Shown here piece after piece: positions 6,607 to 15,177 of a stretch of DNA of 15,542 bases. Position numbers and translations under genes: made by a program. Source of the DNA: Alphaproteobacteria bacterium (GTDB lineage Bacteria > Pseudomonadota > Alphaproteobacteria > Caulobacterales > Caulobacteraceae); the NCBI GenBank assembly GCA_028869395.1, contig JAGWSE010000347.1, positions 1 to 15,542 on the forward strand, written 5' to 3'. The notes beneath the pieces were generated by a model that searched no databases, was not told the DNA's origin, and saw only the letters and a list, made by a program, of their open reading frames with translations. Within the stretch, counting starts at the first letter, position 1. Every line of letters begins with the position of its first letter.

Positions 6607-7551
6607 TCAGCCGATCGCGGCCTTCAGCGCCGCCGCGGTCTCCTTCGCCGCCTCCCCCACCGCCGGCGAGATGTCGGCCATGATGTAGAAGTCATGCGGG
6701 AGGGTCGGGTACTCGACGTGCCGCGCCGCGACGCCGGCGGCCTTCAGCTTTTCGGCGTAGGCGAAACCTTCGTCCTTCAGGCAGTCGTGGCCGGCGGTGA
6801 CGACGAGCGCGGGCGCCGATCCCTTCACATCCGCCGCTTCGCCCGGGAACACCCGGTGCGCCTGCGGGTGGCCGGCATGTCCGAGCAGCTTCTCGAACCA
6901 GCGCATGGCCTCGAACGACAGGATCGGGCCGTCCAGCGTCTTGCGCGACTCCGTCTCCCAGCCGCTCTGCGTCACGGGGTACAGCAGCAGCTGGAACGCC
7001 AGCCGGTAGCGAGGCTCGTCCTTCAGGTCGAGGGCCACCGAGGCGGCGAGGTTGCCGCCGGCGGAGTCGCCGCCCACCGCGATCCGCCGCGGATCGACGC
7101 TGAGGTCGGCGGCATGGTCGAACGCCCACCTGGTCGCCGCCAGCGCGTCGTCATGGCCCTTCGGGAATGGGTTCTCCGGCGCCAGCCGGTAGTGTACCGC
7201 CATCACGCGGACACCGCCCCAGGCCGCCATGCGCCGGCAGTGGCCGTCGTGGGAATCGAGGTCGCCGATCACCCAGCCGCCGCCATGGAAATAGACCATC
7301 AGACCGGAGGGATCGCCCAGGCCCTTCGGCGTGTAGAGCCGCACAGGGATCTCCCCGTGGGGACCAGGGATCGAGAAGTCACGAACGTCCACGTCCTTCG
7401 GCGCGTTGGCGTCCTGGGCCTGGCGCTGGGCCACGTAGCCCGCCCGCACCATCTCCGGCGGCAGCTGGTCCAGCGGCGGCATCGGATTCTCCGCCGCCTG
7501 CTTGGCCTGCGCCCGGATGAGCGCGTCGAATTCGGGGTCGATAAGGGTCAT
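6607..7551 (-). CDS. HSL-family alpha/beta hydrolase (esterase/lipase)
   Basis: A 314-aa cytoplasmic protein of the hormone-sensitive-lipase (family IV) type. It has the oxyanion motif HGGGWVIGD at 89-97, the nucleophile in GGDSAGGNLA (S163), the acid in AGHDCLKDEG (D256) and the histidine in LPHDFY (H286). The N-terminal ~60 residues form the usual cap region (DQLPPEMVRAGY). Family members hydrolyse short-chain esters or lactones. The start is supported by AAGGA about 8 nt upstream on the minus strand. It lies 68 bp downstream of the aldehyde dehydrogenase on the same strand, but a strong terminator fills that gap and leaves only 16 nt before the start. Its expression must therefore depend on read-through or an upstream promoter not obvious here. 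Confidence 0.88.
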   Translation of the reverse strand: MTLIDPEFDALIRAQAKQAAENPMPPLDQLPPEMVRAGYVAQRQAQDANAPKDVDVRDFSIPGPHGEIPVRLYTPKGLGDPSGLMVYFHGGGWVIGDLDSHDGHCRRMAAWGGVRVMAVHYRLAPENPFPKGHDDALAATRWAFDHAADLSVDPRRIAVGGDSAGGNLAASVALDLKDEPRYRLAFQLLLYPVTQSGWETESRKTLDGPILSFEAMRWFEKLLGHAGHPQAHRVFPGEAADVKGSAPALVVTAGHDCLKDEGFAYAEKLKAAGVAARHVEYPTLPHDFYIMADISPAVGEAAKETAAALKAAIG

Positions 7552-7567
7552 GGGTCCGGTCCTTACG

Positions 7568-7595
7568 AAAAAGGGGTCGCCCGCAGGCGACCCCT
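7568..7595 (-). terminator. Intrinsic terminator after the aldehyde dehydrogenase gene
   Basis: On the minus strand, AGGGGTCGCC (7595-7586) pairs perfectly with GGCGACCCCT (7581-7572) around a 4-nt TGCG loop, followed by a run of U (7571-7568). It begins 24 nt after the aldehyde dehydrogenase stop codon and ends 16 nt before the downstream hydrolase start. Confidence 0.88.
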
Positions 7596-7619
7596 CTCGT
7601 CAGTTCGAGCGTGCGATGC

Positions 7620-9056
<1,437 letters not shown>

Positions 9057-9062
9057 GGACGT

Positions 9063-9068
9063 CCTCCT
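9063..9068 (-). promoter_or_regulatory. Ribosome binding site of the aldehyde dehydrogenase
   Basis: AGGAGG on the minus strand, 6 nt before the ATG whose first base is 9056. It decides this start over the upstream ATG at 9116. Confidence 0.85.
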
Positions 9069-9193
9069 GGACCGTTCGAGCTGCCGCCGGAGCCCTCTGC
9101 GCGCCCCGACTTTCAAACGCTCATTTTAGTGATCGGCGATAACTTCGGAAGCCCCGCCAGACGAACTTTGTCCGACGCCGGAGCGCCGGGCCA

Positions 9194-10126
9194 TTACAGT
9201 TGATGCACAAGCCGCTGGCCCGCAACCGGGGAGCGGGCCTTCAGCACGTAATCGGCGCGGATGGACCCGACATAGAGATCCTTCAGGTCGTCTCCGCCCC
9301 AAGTCACGTTCGTGGGGTGATTGATCACGGCTCCCGTAGGGTCATGGAAGACCGTCAGCACATTCAGGCCGGGCGTGATGGCGACGACCTTGTTGGCGGC
9401 GGGCAGGCAGACCCACAGATTGCCCTCGGCGTCGAAACCCACGCCGTCGGTGTAGCCGAGTTCGTTCGGATCCTGCTGCGGCCCAGCGGGCTGCTGCAGC
9501 TTGCCGAGCACCGGCCCGTAGCGCTCGCCCGGGCCCAGACGGCCGCCCGAATGCATGGGAAAGCGGAGAACGTCGGCCCCACTGGTCTGGGCGCAATAGA
9601 GCCACGTCTCATCGGCCGAGAGCGCCATCCCGTTCGGGAACTTCAGACCCTCGGCGACGATGGACGAGGAGCCGTCCGGCCGAAGCACGAAGATGAAGCC
9701 GTCGCTGCGCCCATCGAGGGCCTGCGGCCAGGTCTCGGCATGGGTGGAGTTGGCGCACCAGATGTTCCCGCTCCTGTCGATGACCGGATAGTTGGACGAG
9801 GTGAGCCGCTTTCCGTCCACCTCGGCCAGCAAGATCTCATGCCGTCCGCTCGCCGGATCAAAGCGCTGCAGAGGGCCTTCTTCGCGGTCGTAGATGCCGA
9901 AATTGGCGATGATGATCCGACCCTGGGCGTCCATGTTGAGCCCGTTGGGCGCGCCGCCCATGGGCCCCATGCGCCGGAAGGACCCGTCGGGGAGGATCTC
10001 CGCCACCGCGGCCTGGTGGTCGGAAGCGAAGACCCGGCCGTCCCTGCCGACCACGACGTCCTCGGGACGGTCGATGCCGACTGCGATCTTCTGAAACGCC
10101 TGCGTCGGAATGGGCGTGAGCGGCAT
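9194..10126 (-). CDS. SMP-30/gluconolactonase/LRE-like beta-propeller hydrolase
   Basis: A 310-aa protein without a signal peptide, with repeating beta-propeller blades (PxGLNMDAQGRI, NGMALSADETWLY, DGVGFDAEGNLWV, HPTNVTWGGDDLKDLYV). Candidate divalent-metal ligands match those of SMP-30 and gluconolactonase: E22 (RPEDVV), N165 (FPNGMALS) and D227 (YTDGVGFD). Family members are metal-dependent lactonases or sugar-lactone hydrolases, but substrates vary widely. The start has GGAGG 5 nt upstream. It heads the minus-strand group followed by the aldehyde dehydrogenase, which suggests successive steps in degrading a lactone- or aldehyde-forming compound; that is inference. It is divergent from the miniprotein/SDR/folB operon over about 117 bp. 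Confidence 0.87.
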   Translation of the reverse strand: MPLTPIPTQAFQKIAVGIDRPEDVVVGRDGRVFASDHQAAVAEILPDGSFRRMGPMGGAPNGLNMDAQGRIIIANFGIYDREEGPLQRFDPASGRHEILLAEVDGKRLTSSNYPVIDRSGNIWCANSTHAETWPQALDGRSDGFIFVLRPDGSSSIVAEGLKFPNGMALSADETWLYCAQTSGADVLRFPMHSGGRLGPGERYGPVLGKLQQPAGPQQDPNELGYTDGVGFDAEGNLWVCLPAANKVVAITPGLNVLTVFHDPTGAVINHPTNVTWGGDDLKDLYVGSIRADYVLKARSPVAGQRLVHQL

Positions 10127-10188
10127 CGGCGCCTCCGCAATGTTGCGGCCGAACCTTGATCTCGGCTTTCGTCGTTCGACAAGCCGGC

Positions 10189-10217
10189 TTGCGGCGCACT
10201 CAGGGCGAAGCTAAAGC
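10189..10217 (+). promoter_or_regulatory. Probable promoter of the miniprotein-SDR-folB operon
   Basis: TTGCGGC at 10189-10195 and GCTAAAGC at 10210-10217 are separated by 14 nt. This resembles the Caulobacter sigma-73 consensus TTGACGS - N10-14 - GCTANAWC (the -10 half matches 7 of 8). Transcription would begin near 10224, about 20 nt before the miniprotein start. Prediction only. Confidence 0.5.
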
Positions 10218-10243
10218 CCCCTTACGAAAGTTCGGAGAGTCCC

Positions 10244-10324
10244 ATGGCCGGAATCGCCGCCATCGCCATCTTCATCCTCGTGATCGCCCTGCTGAACCGC
10301 TACGAGTTCGGCCGGTTCGACTGA
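10244..10324 (+). CDS. 26-aa single-pass membrane miniprotein
   Basis: A short frame ATG...TGA encoding 26 residues. It has a hydrophobic stretch (AGIAAIAIFILVIALLN, residues 2-18) long enough to cross the membrane, then a charged tail ending YEFGRFD. It has an excellent ribosome binding site (GGAG, 6 nt before ATG), a credible promoter about 27 nt upstream, and its stop lies 17 nt before the SDR start. These features argue for real translation. I believe similar tiny proteins ending in EFGR-F/L-D occur in related alphaproteobacteria, but that is memory, not a search. No function is known to me. It may be a membrane peptide in its own right or a translated leader coupling into the SDR gene. 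Confidence 0.65.
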   Translation: MAGIAAIAIFILVIALLNRYEFGRFD

Positions 10325-10341
10325 GGCCATAGGTAGCCCGC

Positions 10342-11079
10342 ATGGCGAGCCGCGGCGCGGCGCTGGTGACGGGCGGCGCGCGGCGGATCGGCCGGGCGTT
10401 GGTCGCGGCCGCCGCGGACGCAGGCTACGATGTCGCCATCCACGTCCGCAGCGTCGACGACGACGCCGAGGCCGCCGCCTCCGAAGTCCGCGCCCGCGGC
10501 CGCAAGGCCCGCATCCACGCCTGCGATCTGCGCCGCGAGGCCGCCACGGTCGCCCTGGTCGGCGAGGTGGAGCAGGAGCTCGGGCCCGTCACCCTGTTGG
10601 TGAACTGCGCCAGTGTCTTCGAGCGCGACCTCTTCTCCGACATGAACCGCGCCTCCTGGGACGCGCACATGGAGACCAACCTTCGCGCGCCGCTGGTGCT
10701 GGCCCAGGCCTTCGCCCGCCGCGCGCCCGCCGACCGCGGTGGCCTGATCGTCAACATCCTCGACCAGCGGGTCTGGCGCCCGACGCCCGACTTCTTCTCC
10801 TATTCGCTGTCGAAGGCCGCGCTCTGGGAAGCCACGCGGATGATGGCTCAGGCGCTGGCGCCGCGCATTCGCGTCAACGGCATAGGTCCCGGCCCGACGC
10901 TTCCCTCCATCCATCAGGATCGCGCCGCCTTCGAAGCCGAGGCGAAGTCCACCCTGCTGCAAAGGCCTGCGGATCCCGCGGACGTGGCGCAGGCGCTGAG
11001 CTACCTGATCGACGCCAAGTCGGTCACCGGCCAGATGATCGCGGTGGATTCGGGTCAGCACCTGGCGTGGGAGGGCTGA
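10342..11079 (+). CDS. Pteridine-reductase/FolM-like short-chain dehydrogenase
   Basis: A 245-aa NADPH-type SDR. The nucleotide motif is T10-G-G-A-R-R-I-G17, fitting TGx3RxG of pteridine reductases rather than the usual TGxxxGxG. The catalytic set is D141 (NILDQR), Y154 and K158 (YSLSK): aspartate replaces the common serine, and the 13-residue D-to-Y and 4-residue Y-to-K spacing matches D181/Y194/K198 of Leishmania PTR1; E. coli FolM is similar. The NNAG-like motif is NCAS (88-91). It probably reduces a dihydropterin or dihydrofolate to the tetrahydro form. The next gene is folB, which strengthens a pterin role. It probably shares a transcript with the upstream miniprotein. A generic 3-oxoacyl reductase is the less likely alternative. 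Confidence 0.87.
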   Translation: MASRGAALVTGGARRIGRALVAAAADAGYDVAIHVRSVDDDAEAAASEVRARGRKARIHACDLRREAATVALVGEVEQELGPVTLLVNCASVFERDLFSDMNRASWDAHMETNLRAPLVLAQAFARRAPADRGGLIVNILDQRVWRPTPDFFSYSLSKAALWEATRMMAQALAPRIRVNGIGPGPTLPSIHQDRAAFEAEAKSTLLQRPADPADVAQALSYLIDAKSVTGQMIAVDSGQHLAWEG

Positions 11080-11084
11080 GCGCC

Positions 11085-11453
11085 ATGACCGCCGAGGCCC
11101 AGGTCGTCATGACCAAGATCTTCGTGACCGGGCTGAAGGTGCAGGCGGAGATCGGGGTCTATCGCCATGAGATCGGCCGCGTGCAGCCGCTGGTCGTCGA
11201 CGTGGAGCTGGACGTGCCCTCCGCCGGCTCGGCGCGGCTGGCCGACACCATCAACTACGAGACCATCCTGGCCGCCGCCCAGGCGCTGGCGGCGAGCGGC
11301 CACATCGAGCTCGTCGAGACCTTCGCCGACCGCCTGGCGCGCTCGTGCCTGACCGATCCGCGCGTCACCCGCGCGCGCGTGCGGGTGGAGAAGCCGCTGG
11401 CCCTTCAGCCCCACGCCGTCGGCGCCGGGGTCGAGATCACCCTCCTGAGGTGA
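11085..11453 (+). CDS. folB: Dihydroneopterin aldolase
   Basis: A 122-aa protein of the small FolB/T-fold family. It converts 7,8-dihydroneopterin to 6-hydroxymethyl-dihydropterin plus glycolaldehyde in folate synthesis. Expected active-site residues are visible: E29 (YRHEIG), Y58 (INYET), E78 (LVETFADRLA) and K103 (VEKPLALQPHA). The start at 11085 has GGAGGG 9 nt upstream, within the end of the SDR gene, and lies 5 nt after that gene's stop; 11067 and 11109 are less likely starts. No folP or folK is adjacent. The tight spacing to the PTR1/FolM-like SDR suggests the two act in one pterin branch. Confidence 0.92.
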   Translation: MTAEAQVVMTKIFVTGLKVQAEIGVYRHEIGRVQPLVVDVELDVPSAGSARLADTINYETILAAAQALAASGHIELVETFADRLARSCLTDPRVTRARVRVEKPLALQPHAVGAGVEITLLR

Positions 11454-11482
11454 CCACCTCCTGCCCATCTCGGCAGGGGTGG
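11454..11482 (+). terminator. Hairpin after folB
   Basis: CCACC plus CCTGCC (11454-11465, one bulged T) pairs with GGCAGG plus GGTGG (11472-11482) around a 6-nt loop. It starts right after the folB stop codon. No U-run follows, so it may only stabilise the 3' end or terminate weakly. Confidence 0.45.
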
Positions 11483-11569
11483 CGGCAGAGGCCGCCAGGA
11501 AACCTTCCAAAACTGTAACTGGCGCGAGAGCGGCGTTACGTCATCATGGGTCTCGGAGGGCAATGACCC

Positions 11570-11971
11570 ATGACCCAGAGCTACACACCCGCCGCGCCGA
11601 CCACCGAGGACAAGACCCTGCCGGTGATCGTCTACGTGCTCTATTTCCTCGGCCTGTTCCATGGCCTGACCATGATCATCGGACTGATCATCGCCTACGC
11701 CAGCCGCGACGCGGCCGGCCCGGTGATGGCGAGCCACTACACCTGGCTGATCCGCACCTTCTGGGTCGGCGTGGGGGCATTCCTGCTCGGCCTGCTGGTG
11801 CTGCTCGTGGGCCTGCCCTTGAGCTTCATCCTGATCGGCGTCCCGATCGTGGTGGCGGGCGGGATCATCATGGGCGCGGCCTGGCTGGTGTGCGCCATCC
11901 GGTTGATCATGGGCGTCGTCCACCTCAGCCGGGACGAAGCCTATCCGCGCCCGTACGCGACGATCGTGTGA
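11570..11971 (+). CDS. DUF4870-like small inner-membrane protein
   Basis: A 133-aa hydrophobic protein with three or four predicted membrane segments (~17-44, ~64-83, ~85-117). The signature SHYTWLIRTFW at 55-65 sits between the first two and RLIMGVVHLSRDEAYPRP near the end, as in the DUF4870 (Tic20-like fold) group. Its function is unknown. The start has GGAGGG 9 nt upstream; an overlapping ATG at 11563 is in another frame. It lies alone between folB and the convergent ilvE, with a large hairpin downstream. Confidence 0.78.
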   Translation: MTQSYTPAAPTTEDKTLPVIVYVLYFLGLFHGLTMIIGLIIAYASRDAAGPVMASHYTWLIRTFWVGVGAFLLGLLVLLVGLPLSFILIGVPIVVAGGIIMGAAWLVCAIRLIMGVVHLSRDEAYPRPYATIV

Positions 11972-11972
11972 G

Positions 11973-12012
11973 TTTCCCTCCCCCTCGAAGGGCCCTCGAA
12001 GGGGGAGGGAAA
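11973..12012. terminator. Long GC-rich hairpin with tandem 11-bp repeat between convergent genes
   Basis: TTTCCCTCCCCC (11973-11984) pairs perfectly over 12 bp with GGGGGAGGGAAA (12001-12012). Within it CCCTCGAAGGG occurs twice in direct tandem (11982-11992 and 11993-12003), and TCGA at 11985-11988 can pair with TCGA at 11996-11999 to extend the stem. It sits just after the DUF4870-like stop codon and 5 bp before the ilvE stop codon, so a bidirectional terminator is likely, although the flanking T/A runs are only three bases. Confidence 0.65.
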
Positions 12013-12017
12013 TCCCG

Positions 12018-12905
12018 TCAGGCGGTCACCAGTTCGCGGCGGACCATCTTGGCGTAGTCGTCCATCAGGCTCAGCGAGATGGCGCCGGGCTTGAAGCTGT
12101 ATTCCCCGATCTGCGCCACGGGCGTCACCTCGGCGGCCGTGCCGGTCACGAAGCACTCGGAGAAGTTGGCGAGTTCCTCGGGACGTATGTGCCGCTCGAC
12201 GACCTCGAAGCCCTTCTGTCGCGCCAGGCGGATCACAGACTGGCGGGTTAGGCCGTTCAAAAAGCAGTCCGGCGTCGGCGTGTGGATCACCCCGTCAGCC
12301 ACGAAGAACACGTTCGAGCCCGTGCTCTCGGCGACATAGCCGCGGTAGTCGAGCATCATCGCATCGGTGAAGCCCTCCTTCTCCGCGGCGTGCTTGGAGA
12401 GCGTGCAGATCATGTAGAGGCCGGCAGCCTTGGCGTGGACGGGCTCGGTCTCGGGACTCGGCCGCTTGTACTTGGCCCAGGTCATCCGGATGCCCTTGGC
12501 CTTCTCCTCGGGCTTGAAATAGCTCGGCCAGTCCCAGCAGGCGATCGCCACGTGGATGGTGGTGTTCTGCGCCGAGACGCCGATCATCTCGGATCCCCGC
12601 CAGACGATCGGCCGGATGTAGGCGTCGGCGAGGCCGTTTCGCGCGCAGGTCTCCTTGCACGCCTGATCGATCTCGGCCACGGTGAACGGGACCTGCATGT
12701 CCATGATCTCGGCGGACTTGAACAGACGCTCCGTATGCGCCGTCAGCTCGAAGATCTCCCCCCCGTACATACGCTCGCCCTCGAAGACGGAGGACGCGTA
12801 GTGCAGGCCGTGGGTGAGTACGTGCACCTTCGCCTCGCGCCAGGGCACGAACTGGCCATCGAGCCAGATCCAACCGTCGCGATCGTCGAAGGGAACAGTA
12901 GCCAT
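12018..12905 (-). CDS. ilvE: Branched-chain amino acid aminotransferase
   Basis: A 295-aa fold-type IV PLP enzyme that interconverts Val, Leu and Ile with their 2-oxo acids. The Schiff-base lysine K159 (VHAKAAGLY) and E193 (VAESTGSNVF) fall at the same positions as K159 and E193 in E. coli IlvE. LHYASSVFEGERMY (35-48), NGLTRQSVI and GTAAEVTPV are also typical. The start is preceded by AGGAG with an 11-nt gap on the minus strand; an in-frame upstream ATG at 13169 would run through the neighbouring regulator and is rejected. It is divergent from the OmpR-type regulator across 143 bp. A D-amino-acid or aminodeoxychorismate lyase role is unlikely given the length and motifs. Confidence 0.92.
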   Translation of the reverse strand: MATVPFDDRDGWIWLDGQFVPWREAKVHVLTHGLHYASSVFEGERMYGGEIFELTAHTERLFKSAEIMDMQVPFTVAEIDQACKETCARNGLADAYIRPIVWRGSEMIGVSAQNTTIHVAIACWDWPSYFKPEEKAKGIRMTWAKYKRPSPETEPVHAKAAGLYMICTLSKHAAEKEGFTDAMMLDYRGYVAESTGSNVFFVADGVIHTPTPDCFLNGLTRQSVIRLARQKGFEVVERHIRPEELANFSECFVTGTAAEVTPVAQIGEYSFKPGAISLSLMDDYAKMVRRELVTA

Positions 12906-12935
12906 GAGGGTGCGATCTCCTTTCGCAAGGCCCCC

Positions 12936-12964
12936 CTTGAAACGCCCGCGCCCGCCGTCGTCAA
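12936..12964 (-). promoter_or_regulatory. Possible ilvE promoter
   Basis: On the minus strand TTGACG (12964-12959) is followed 17 nt later by TTCAAG (12941-12936). The -35 is good for alphaproteobacteria and the -10 is poor. It would give a leader of about 24 nt. Weak prediction. Confidence 0.35.
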
Positions 12965-13048
12965 ACGAAATGGAATGAGGGACTTGGCTCCTGACCCCCT
13001 GAAGCCGGCGCGCGATCCCACGAGCCCCGGCCCCGCTGGGGCGCCCGC

Positions 13049-13759
13049 ATGAGCGTCCGCGACGCCGAAGCGCGCGGCCGCCATCTGCTGGTGGTCGACG
13101 ACGACGACCGTATCCGCGAACTCCTGAAGGAGTACCTCGCCCGGGCCGGCTTCCGGGTGACGGCCGCATCCGGCGGGGCGCCGGCGCGAAGGCTCGTGGA
13201 GAGCTTCAACTTCGACCTCGCCGTGCTCGACGTGATGATGCCGGGCGAGGACGGCTTCTCCTTCACACGCTGGCTTCGCGAGCAGCGCGGGCCCGCCGGG
13301 CGCACCCCGATCCTCATGCTGACCGCCCGCGGCGACCCGGGCGATCGCATCGAGGGTCTGAAGCTCGGGGCGGACGACTACCTGCCCAAGCCGTTCGAAC
13401 CGGAGGAGCTGCTGCTGCGCATCGAGGCGATCCTGCGGCGCGCCCAGGACCGCGCCGCGCCGGGCGAGGGGCCGCTGTCGCTCGGTCGCTGCACCTTCGA
13501 TCCGGCGCGGGGCGAGCTCACCTGCGACGGCGAACTGGTGCGACTGACCGAGGCCGAGGTCGCGCTGCTGCGCCAGCTCTCGCGCACGCCGCACGAGGCC
13601 GTCGACCGCATGGAGCTCGCCCGCGGTTCGGTCGATCCCTCCGGCCGCGCCGTGGACGTTCAGGTCACCCGCCTGCGCCGCAAGATCGAGACCGATCACA
13701 AGGCCCCGCGTTACCTGCAAACGGTGCGCGGCGTGGGTTACATGCTGGCGCCCGACTGA
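13049..13759 (+). CDS. OmpR/PhoB-family response regulator
   Basis: A 236-aa regulator. The receiver domain (~11-128) has an acidic cluster D17-D20, phospho-acceptor D61 in AVLDVMMPGEDG, T92 and K114 (PKPF). The winged-helix DNA-binding domain (~143-234) ends VTRLRRKIETDHKAPRYLQTVRGVGYML. It is activated by its kinase partner, encoded directly downstream with a one-base overlap (TGATG). The position beside ilvE recalls the PetR/EnvZ-like arrangement of other alphaproteobacteria, but I do not assign a symbol. No clear ribosome binding site precedes the ATG (only GGGG about 8 nt upstream). Confidence 0.93.
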   Translation: MSVRDAEARGRHLLVVDDDDRIRELLKEYLARAGFRVTAASGGAPARRLVESFNFDLAVLDVMMPGEDGFSFTRWLREQRGPAGRTPILMLTARGDPGDRIEGLKLGADDYLPKPFEPEELLLRIEAILRRAQDRAAPGEGPLSLGRCTFDPARGELTCDGELVRLTEAEVALLRQLSRTPHEAVDRMELARGSVDPSGRAVDVQVTRLRRKIETDHKAPRYLQTVRGVGYMLAPD

Positions 13760-15117
13760 TGCGGCTCTATCCGCGCATGGTGGGCCGCTGGATCAAGCAG
13801 CGGATGCCGACGACCCTGTTCGGGCGGTCCCTGCTGATCATCATCCTGCCCGTCGCGCTGATGCAGATCGCGGTCACCTACGTCTTCTTCGATGCGGACT
13901 GGCGCATCGTGACCAGCCGGCTTTCCGACAGCCTCGCCGGCGACATCGCCTGGGCGGTGAAGAGCTACAAGGACGATCCGAGCCCGGCCGCCTTCGCCAA
14001 GATCGCGCAGCGCGCGCAAGACACCATGTCGCTGTCGATTGTCCTGCAGAAGGGCAAGGCGCTGCCCGCCACCCGGCGCGACATCCCGATGCTGGCCGAG
14101 CCGTTCTACGCCCCGATCGACCGGTCGCTCGAGGCCGCGCTGTCCAACCGGCTGGACGATCCGTTCTGGTTCGACACCACACGCTATCCGGCCTACGTCG
14201 ACATCCGCGTGGCCGTGCCAGGCGGCGTGCTGCGCATCATCGCGCCTCGCGACCGCGCCTTCGTCACCAACGGCCACATCTTCGTGCTCTGGATGACGGT
14301 GGCCACCGTGCTGCTCACCGCCATCTCCATCGGCTTCATCCGCAACCAGGTGCGCGCCATCGAGCGGCTGGCCAACGCCGCCGAGGCGTTCGGGCGCGGC
14401 GGCGAGGTGGTCGCCTTCAAGCCCCATGGCGCCAAGGAGGTGCGCCTGGCGGCCGAGGCGTTCCTGGCCATGCGCTCGCGCATCCTTCGCCACATCGAGC
14501 AGCGGACCAATCTGCTGGCATCGGTGAGCCACGACCTGCGCACGCCACTCACCCGCCTCAAGCTCGCCCTCGCCCTCGCGCCGCCCTCCAAGCGCACCGA
14601 CGACATGAAGGGCGACGTCTCCGAGATGGAGCACATGATCGACGAATACCTGGCCTTCGCGCGCGGCGAGGGTGGCGAGGCCGTCGAGACGGTGCGCCTG
14701 CGCGACCTGATCGAGGAGGTGCGGCAGGACGCGGTGCGCGCCGGAGCCGAGGTCAAGGTGGACGCCGACCCCGACCTCATGGCGGACGTGCGCCCCATCG
14801 CCCTGAAGCGTGCGCTCTCAAACCTGGTCATGAACGCCGCCGTCCACGGCGAGCACGTGGCCATCGCCGCCCAACCGCGCCCGCAGGGCGGCGTCGAGAT
14901 CCTGGTCGACGACGACGGGCCGGGGATTCCCGCGGACCGCTACGAGGAAGCATTCAAGGCGTTCGGCCGGCTGGACGAGTCACGCAACCAGAACGCCAAG
15001 GGGGTGGGCCTGGGGCTCGCCATCGCCCGCGACGTGGCCCGCGGCCATGGCGGCGACATCACCCTGGACCGCTCTCCGCTGGGCGGCCTGCGCGCCGTCG
15101 TAAGGCTGCCGGGCTAA
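13759..15117 (+). CDS. EnvZ-type membrane sensor histidine kinase
   Basis: A 452-aa kinase, the likely partner of the upstream regulator. Transmembrane segment 1 is at ~22-44, a periplasmic sensor domain of about 125 residues follows, and transmembrane segment 2 is at ~173-194. A HAMP linker spans ~195-248. The dimerisation/phosphotransfer helix has H258 in SVSHDLRTPLTRLKL, and the catalytic domain has the N-box (N355/N359, SNLVMNAAVHG), DDDGPGIP at 384-391 and GVGLGLAIA at 415-423. The H-box with DLRTPLTRLKL is the EnvZ type. The signal sensed cannot be read from the sequence; osmotic or envelope cues are the family precedent. All catalytic residues look intact. Confidence 0.92.
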   Translation: MRLYPRMVGRWIKQRMPTTLFGRSLLIIILPVALMQIAVTYVFFDADWRIVTSRLSDSLAGDIAWAVKSYKDDPSPAAFAKIAQRAQDTMSLSIVLQKGKALPATRRDIPMLAEPFYAPIDRSLEAALSNRLDDPFWFDTTRYPAYVDIRVAVPGGVLRIIAPRDRAFVTNGHIFVLWMTVATVLLTAISIGFIRNQVRAIERLANAAEAFGRGGEVVAFKPHGAKEVRLAAEAFLAMRSRILRHIEQRTNLLASVSHDLRTPLTRLKLALALAPPSKRTDDMKGDVSEMEHMIDEYLAFARGEGGEAVETVRLRDLIEEVRQDAVRAGAEVKVDADPDLMADVRPIALKRALSNLVMNAAVHGEHVAIAAQPRPQGGVEILVDDDGPGIPADRYEEAFKAFGRLDESRNQNAKGVGLGLAIARDVARGHGGDITLDRSPLGGLRAVVRLPG

Positions 15118-15177
15118 GGCGTGCGGTCGATCATGGACCTGATGTCGGGCCGCGTCGGTCTGAGGTATGACAAATCC

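Noticed and set aside
4868..6688. 606-aa plus-strand open frame spanning infC and the transporter
   Set aside because: It crosses a strong terminator and is in the wrong frame for both genes; its composition is Arg/Gly/Pro-rich.
9057..9116. Longer aldehyde dehydrogenase start at 9116
   Set aside because: It would add 20 Arg-rich residues unlike the family; AGGAGG sits 6 nt before the 9056 start.
12906..13169. Longer ilvE start at 13169
   Set aside because: It would extend through the 5' end of the response regulator and add a Gly/Arg-rich stretch; the start at 12905 gives the normal family length and aligns K159.
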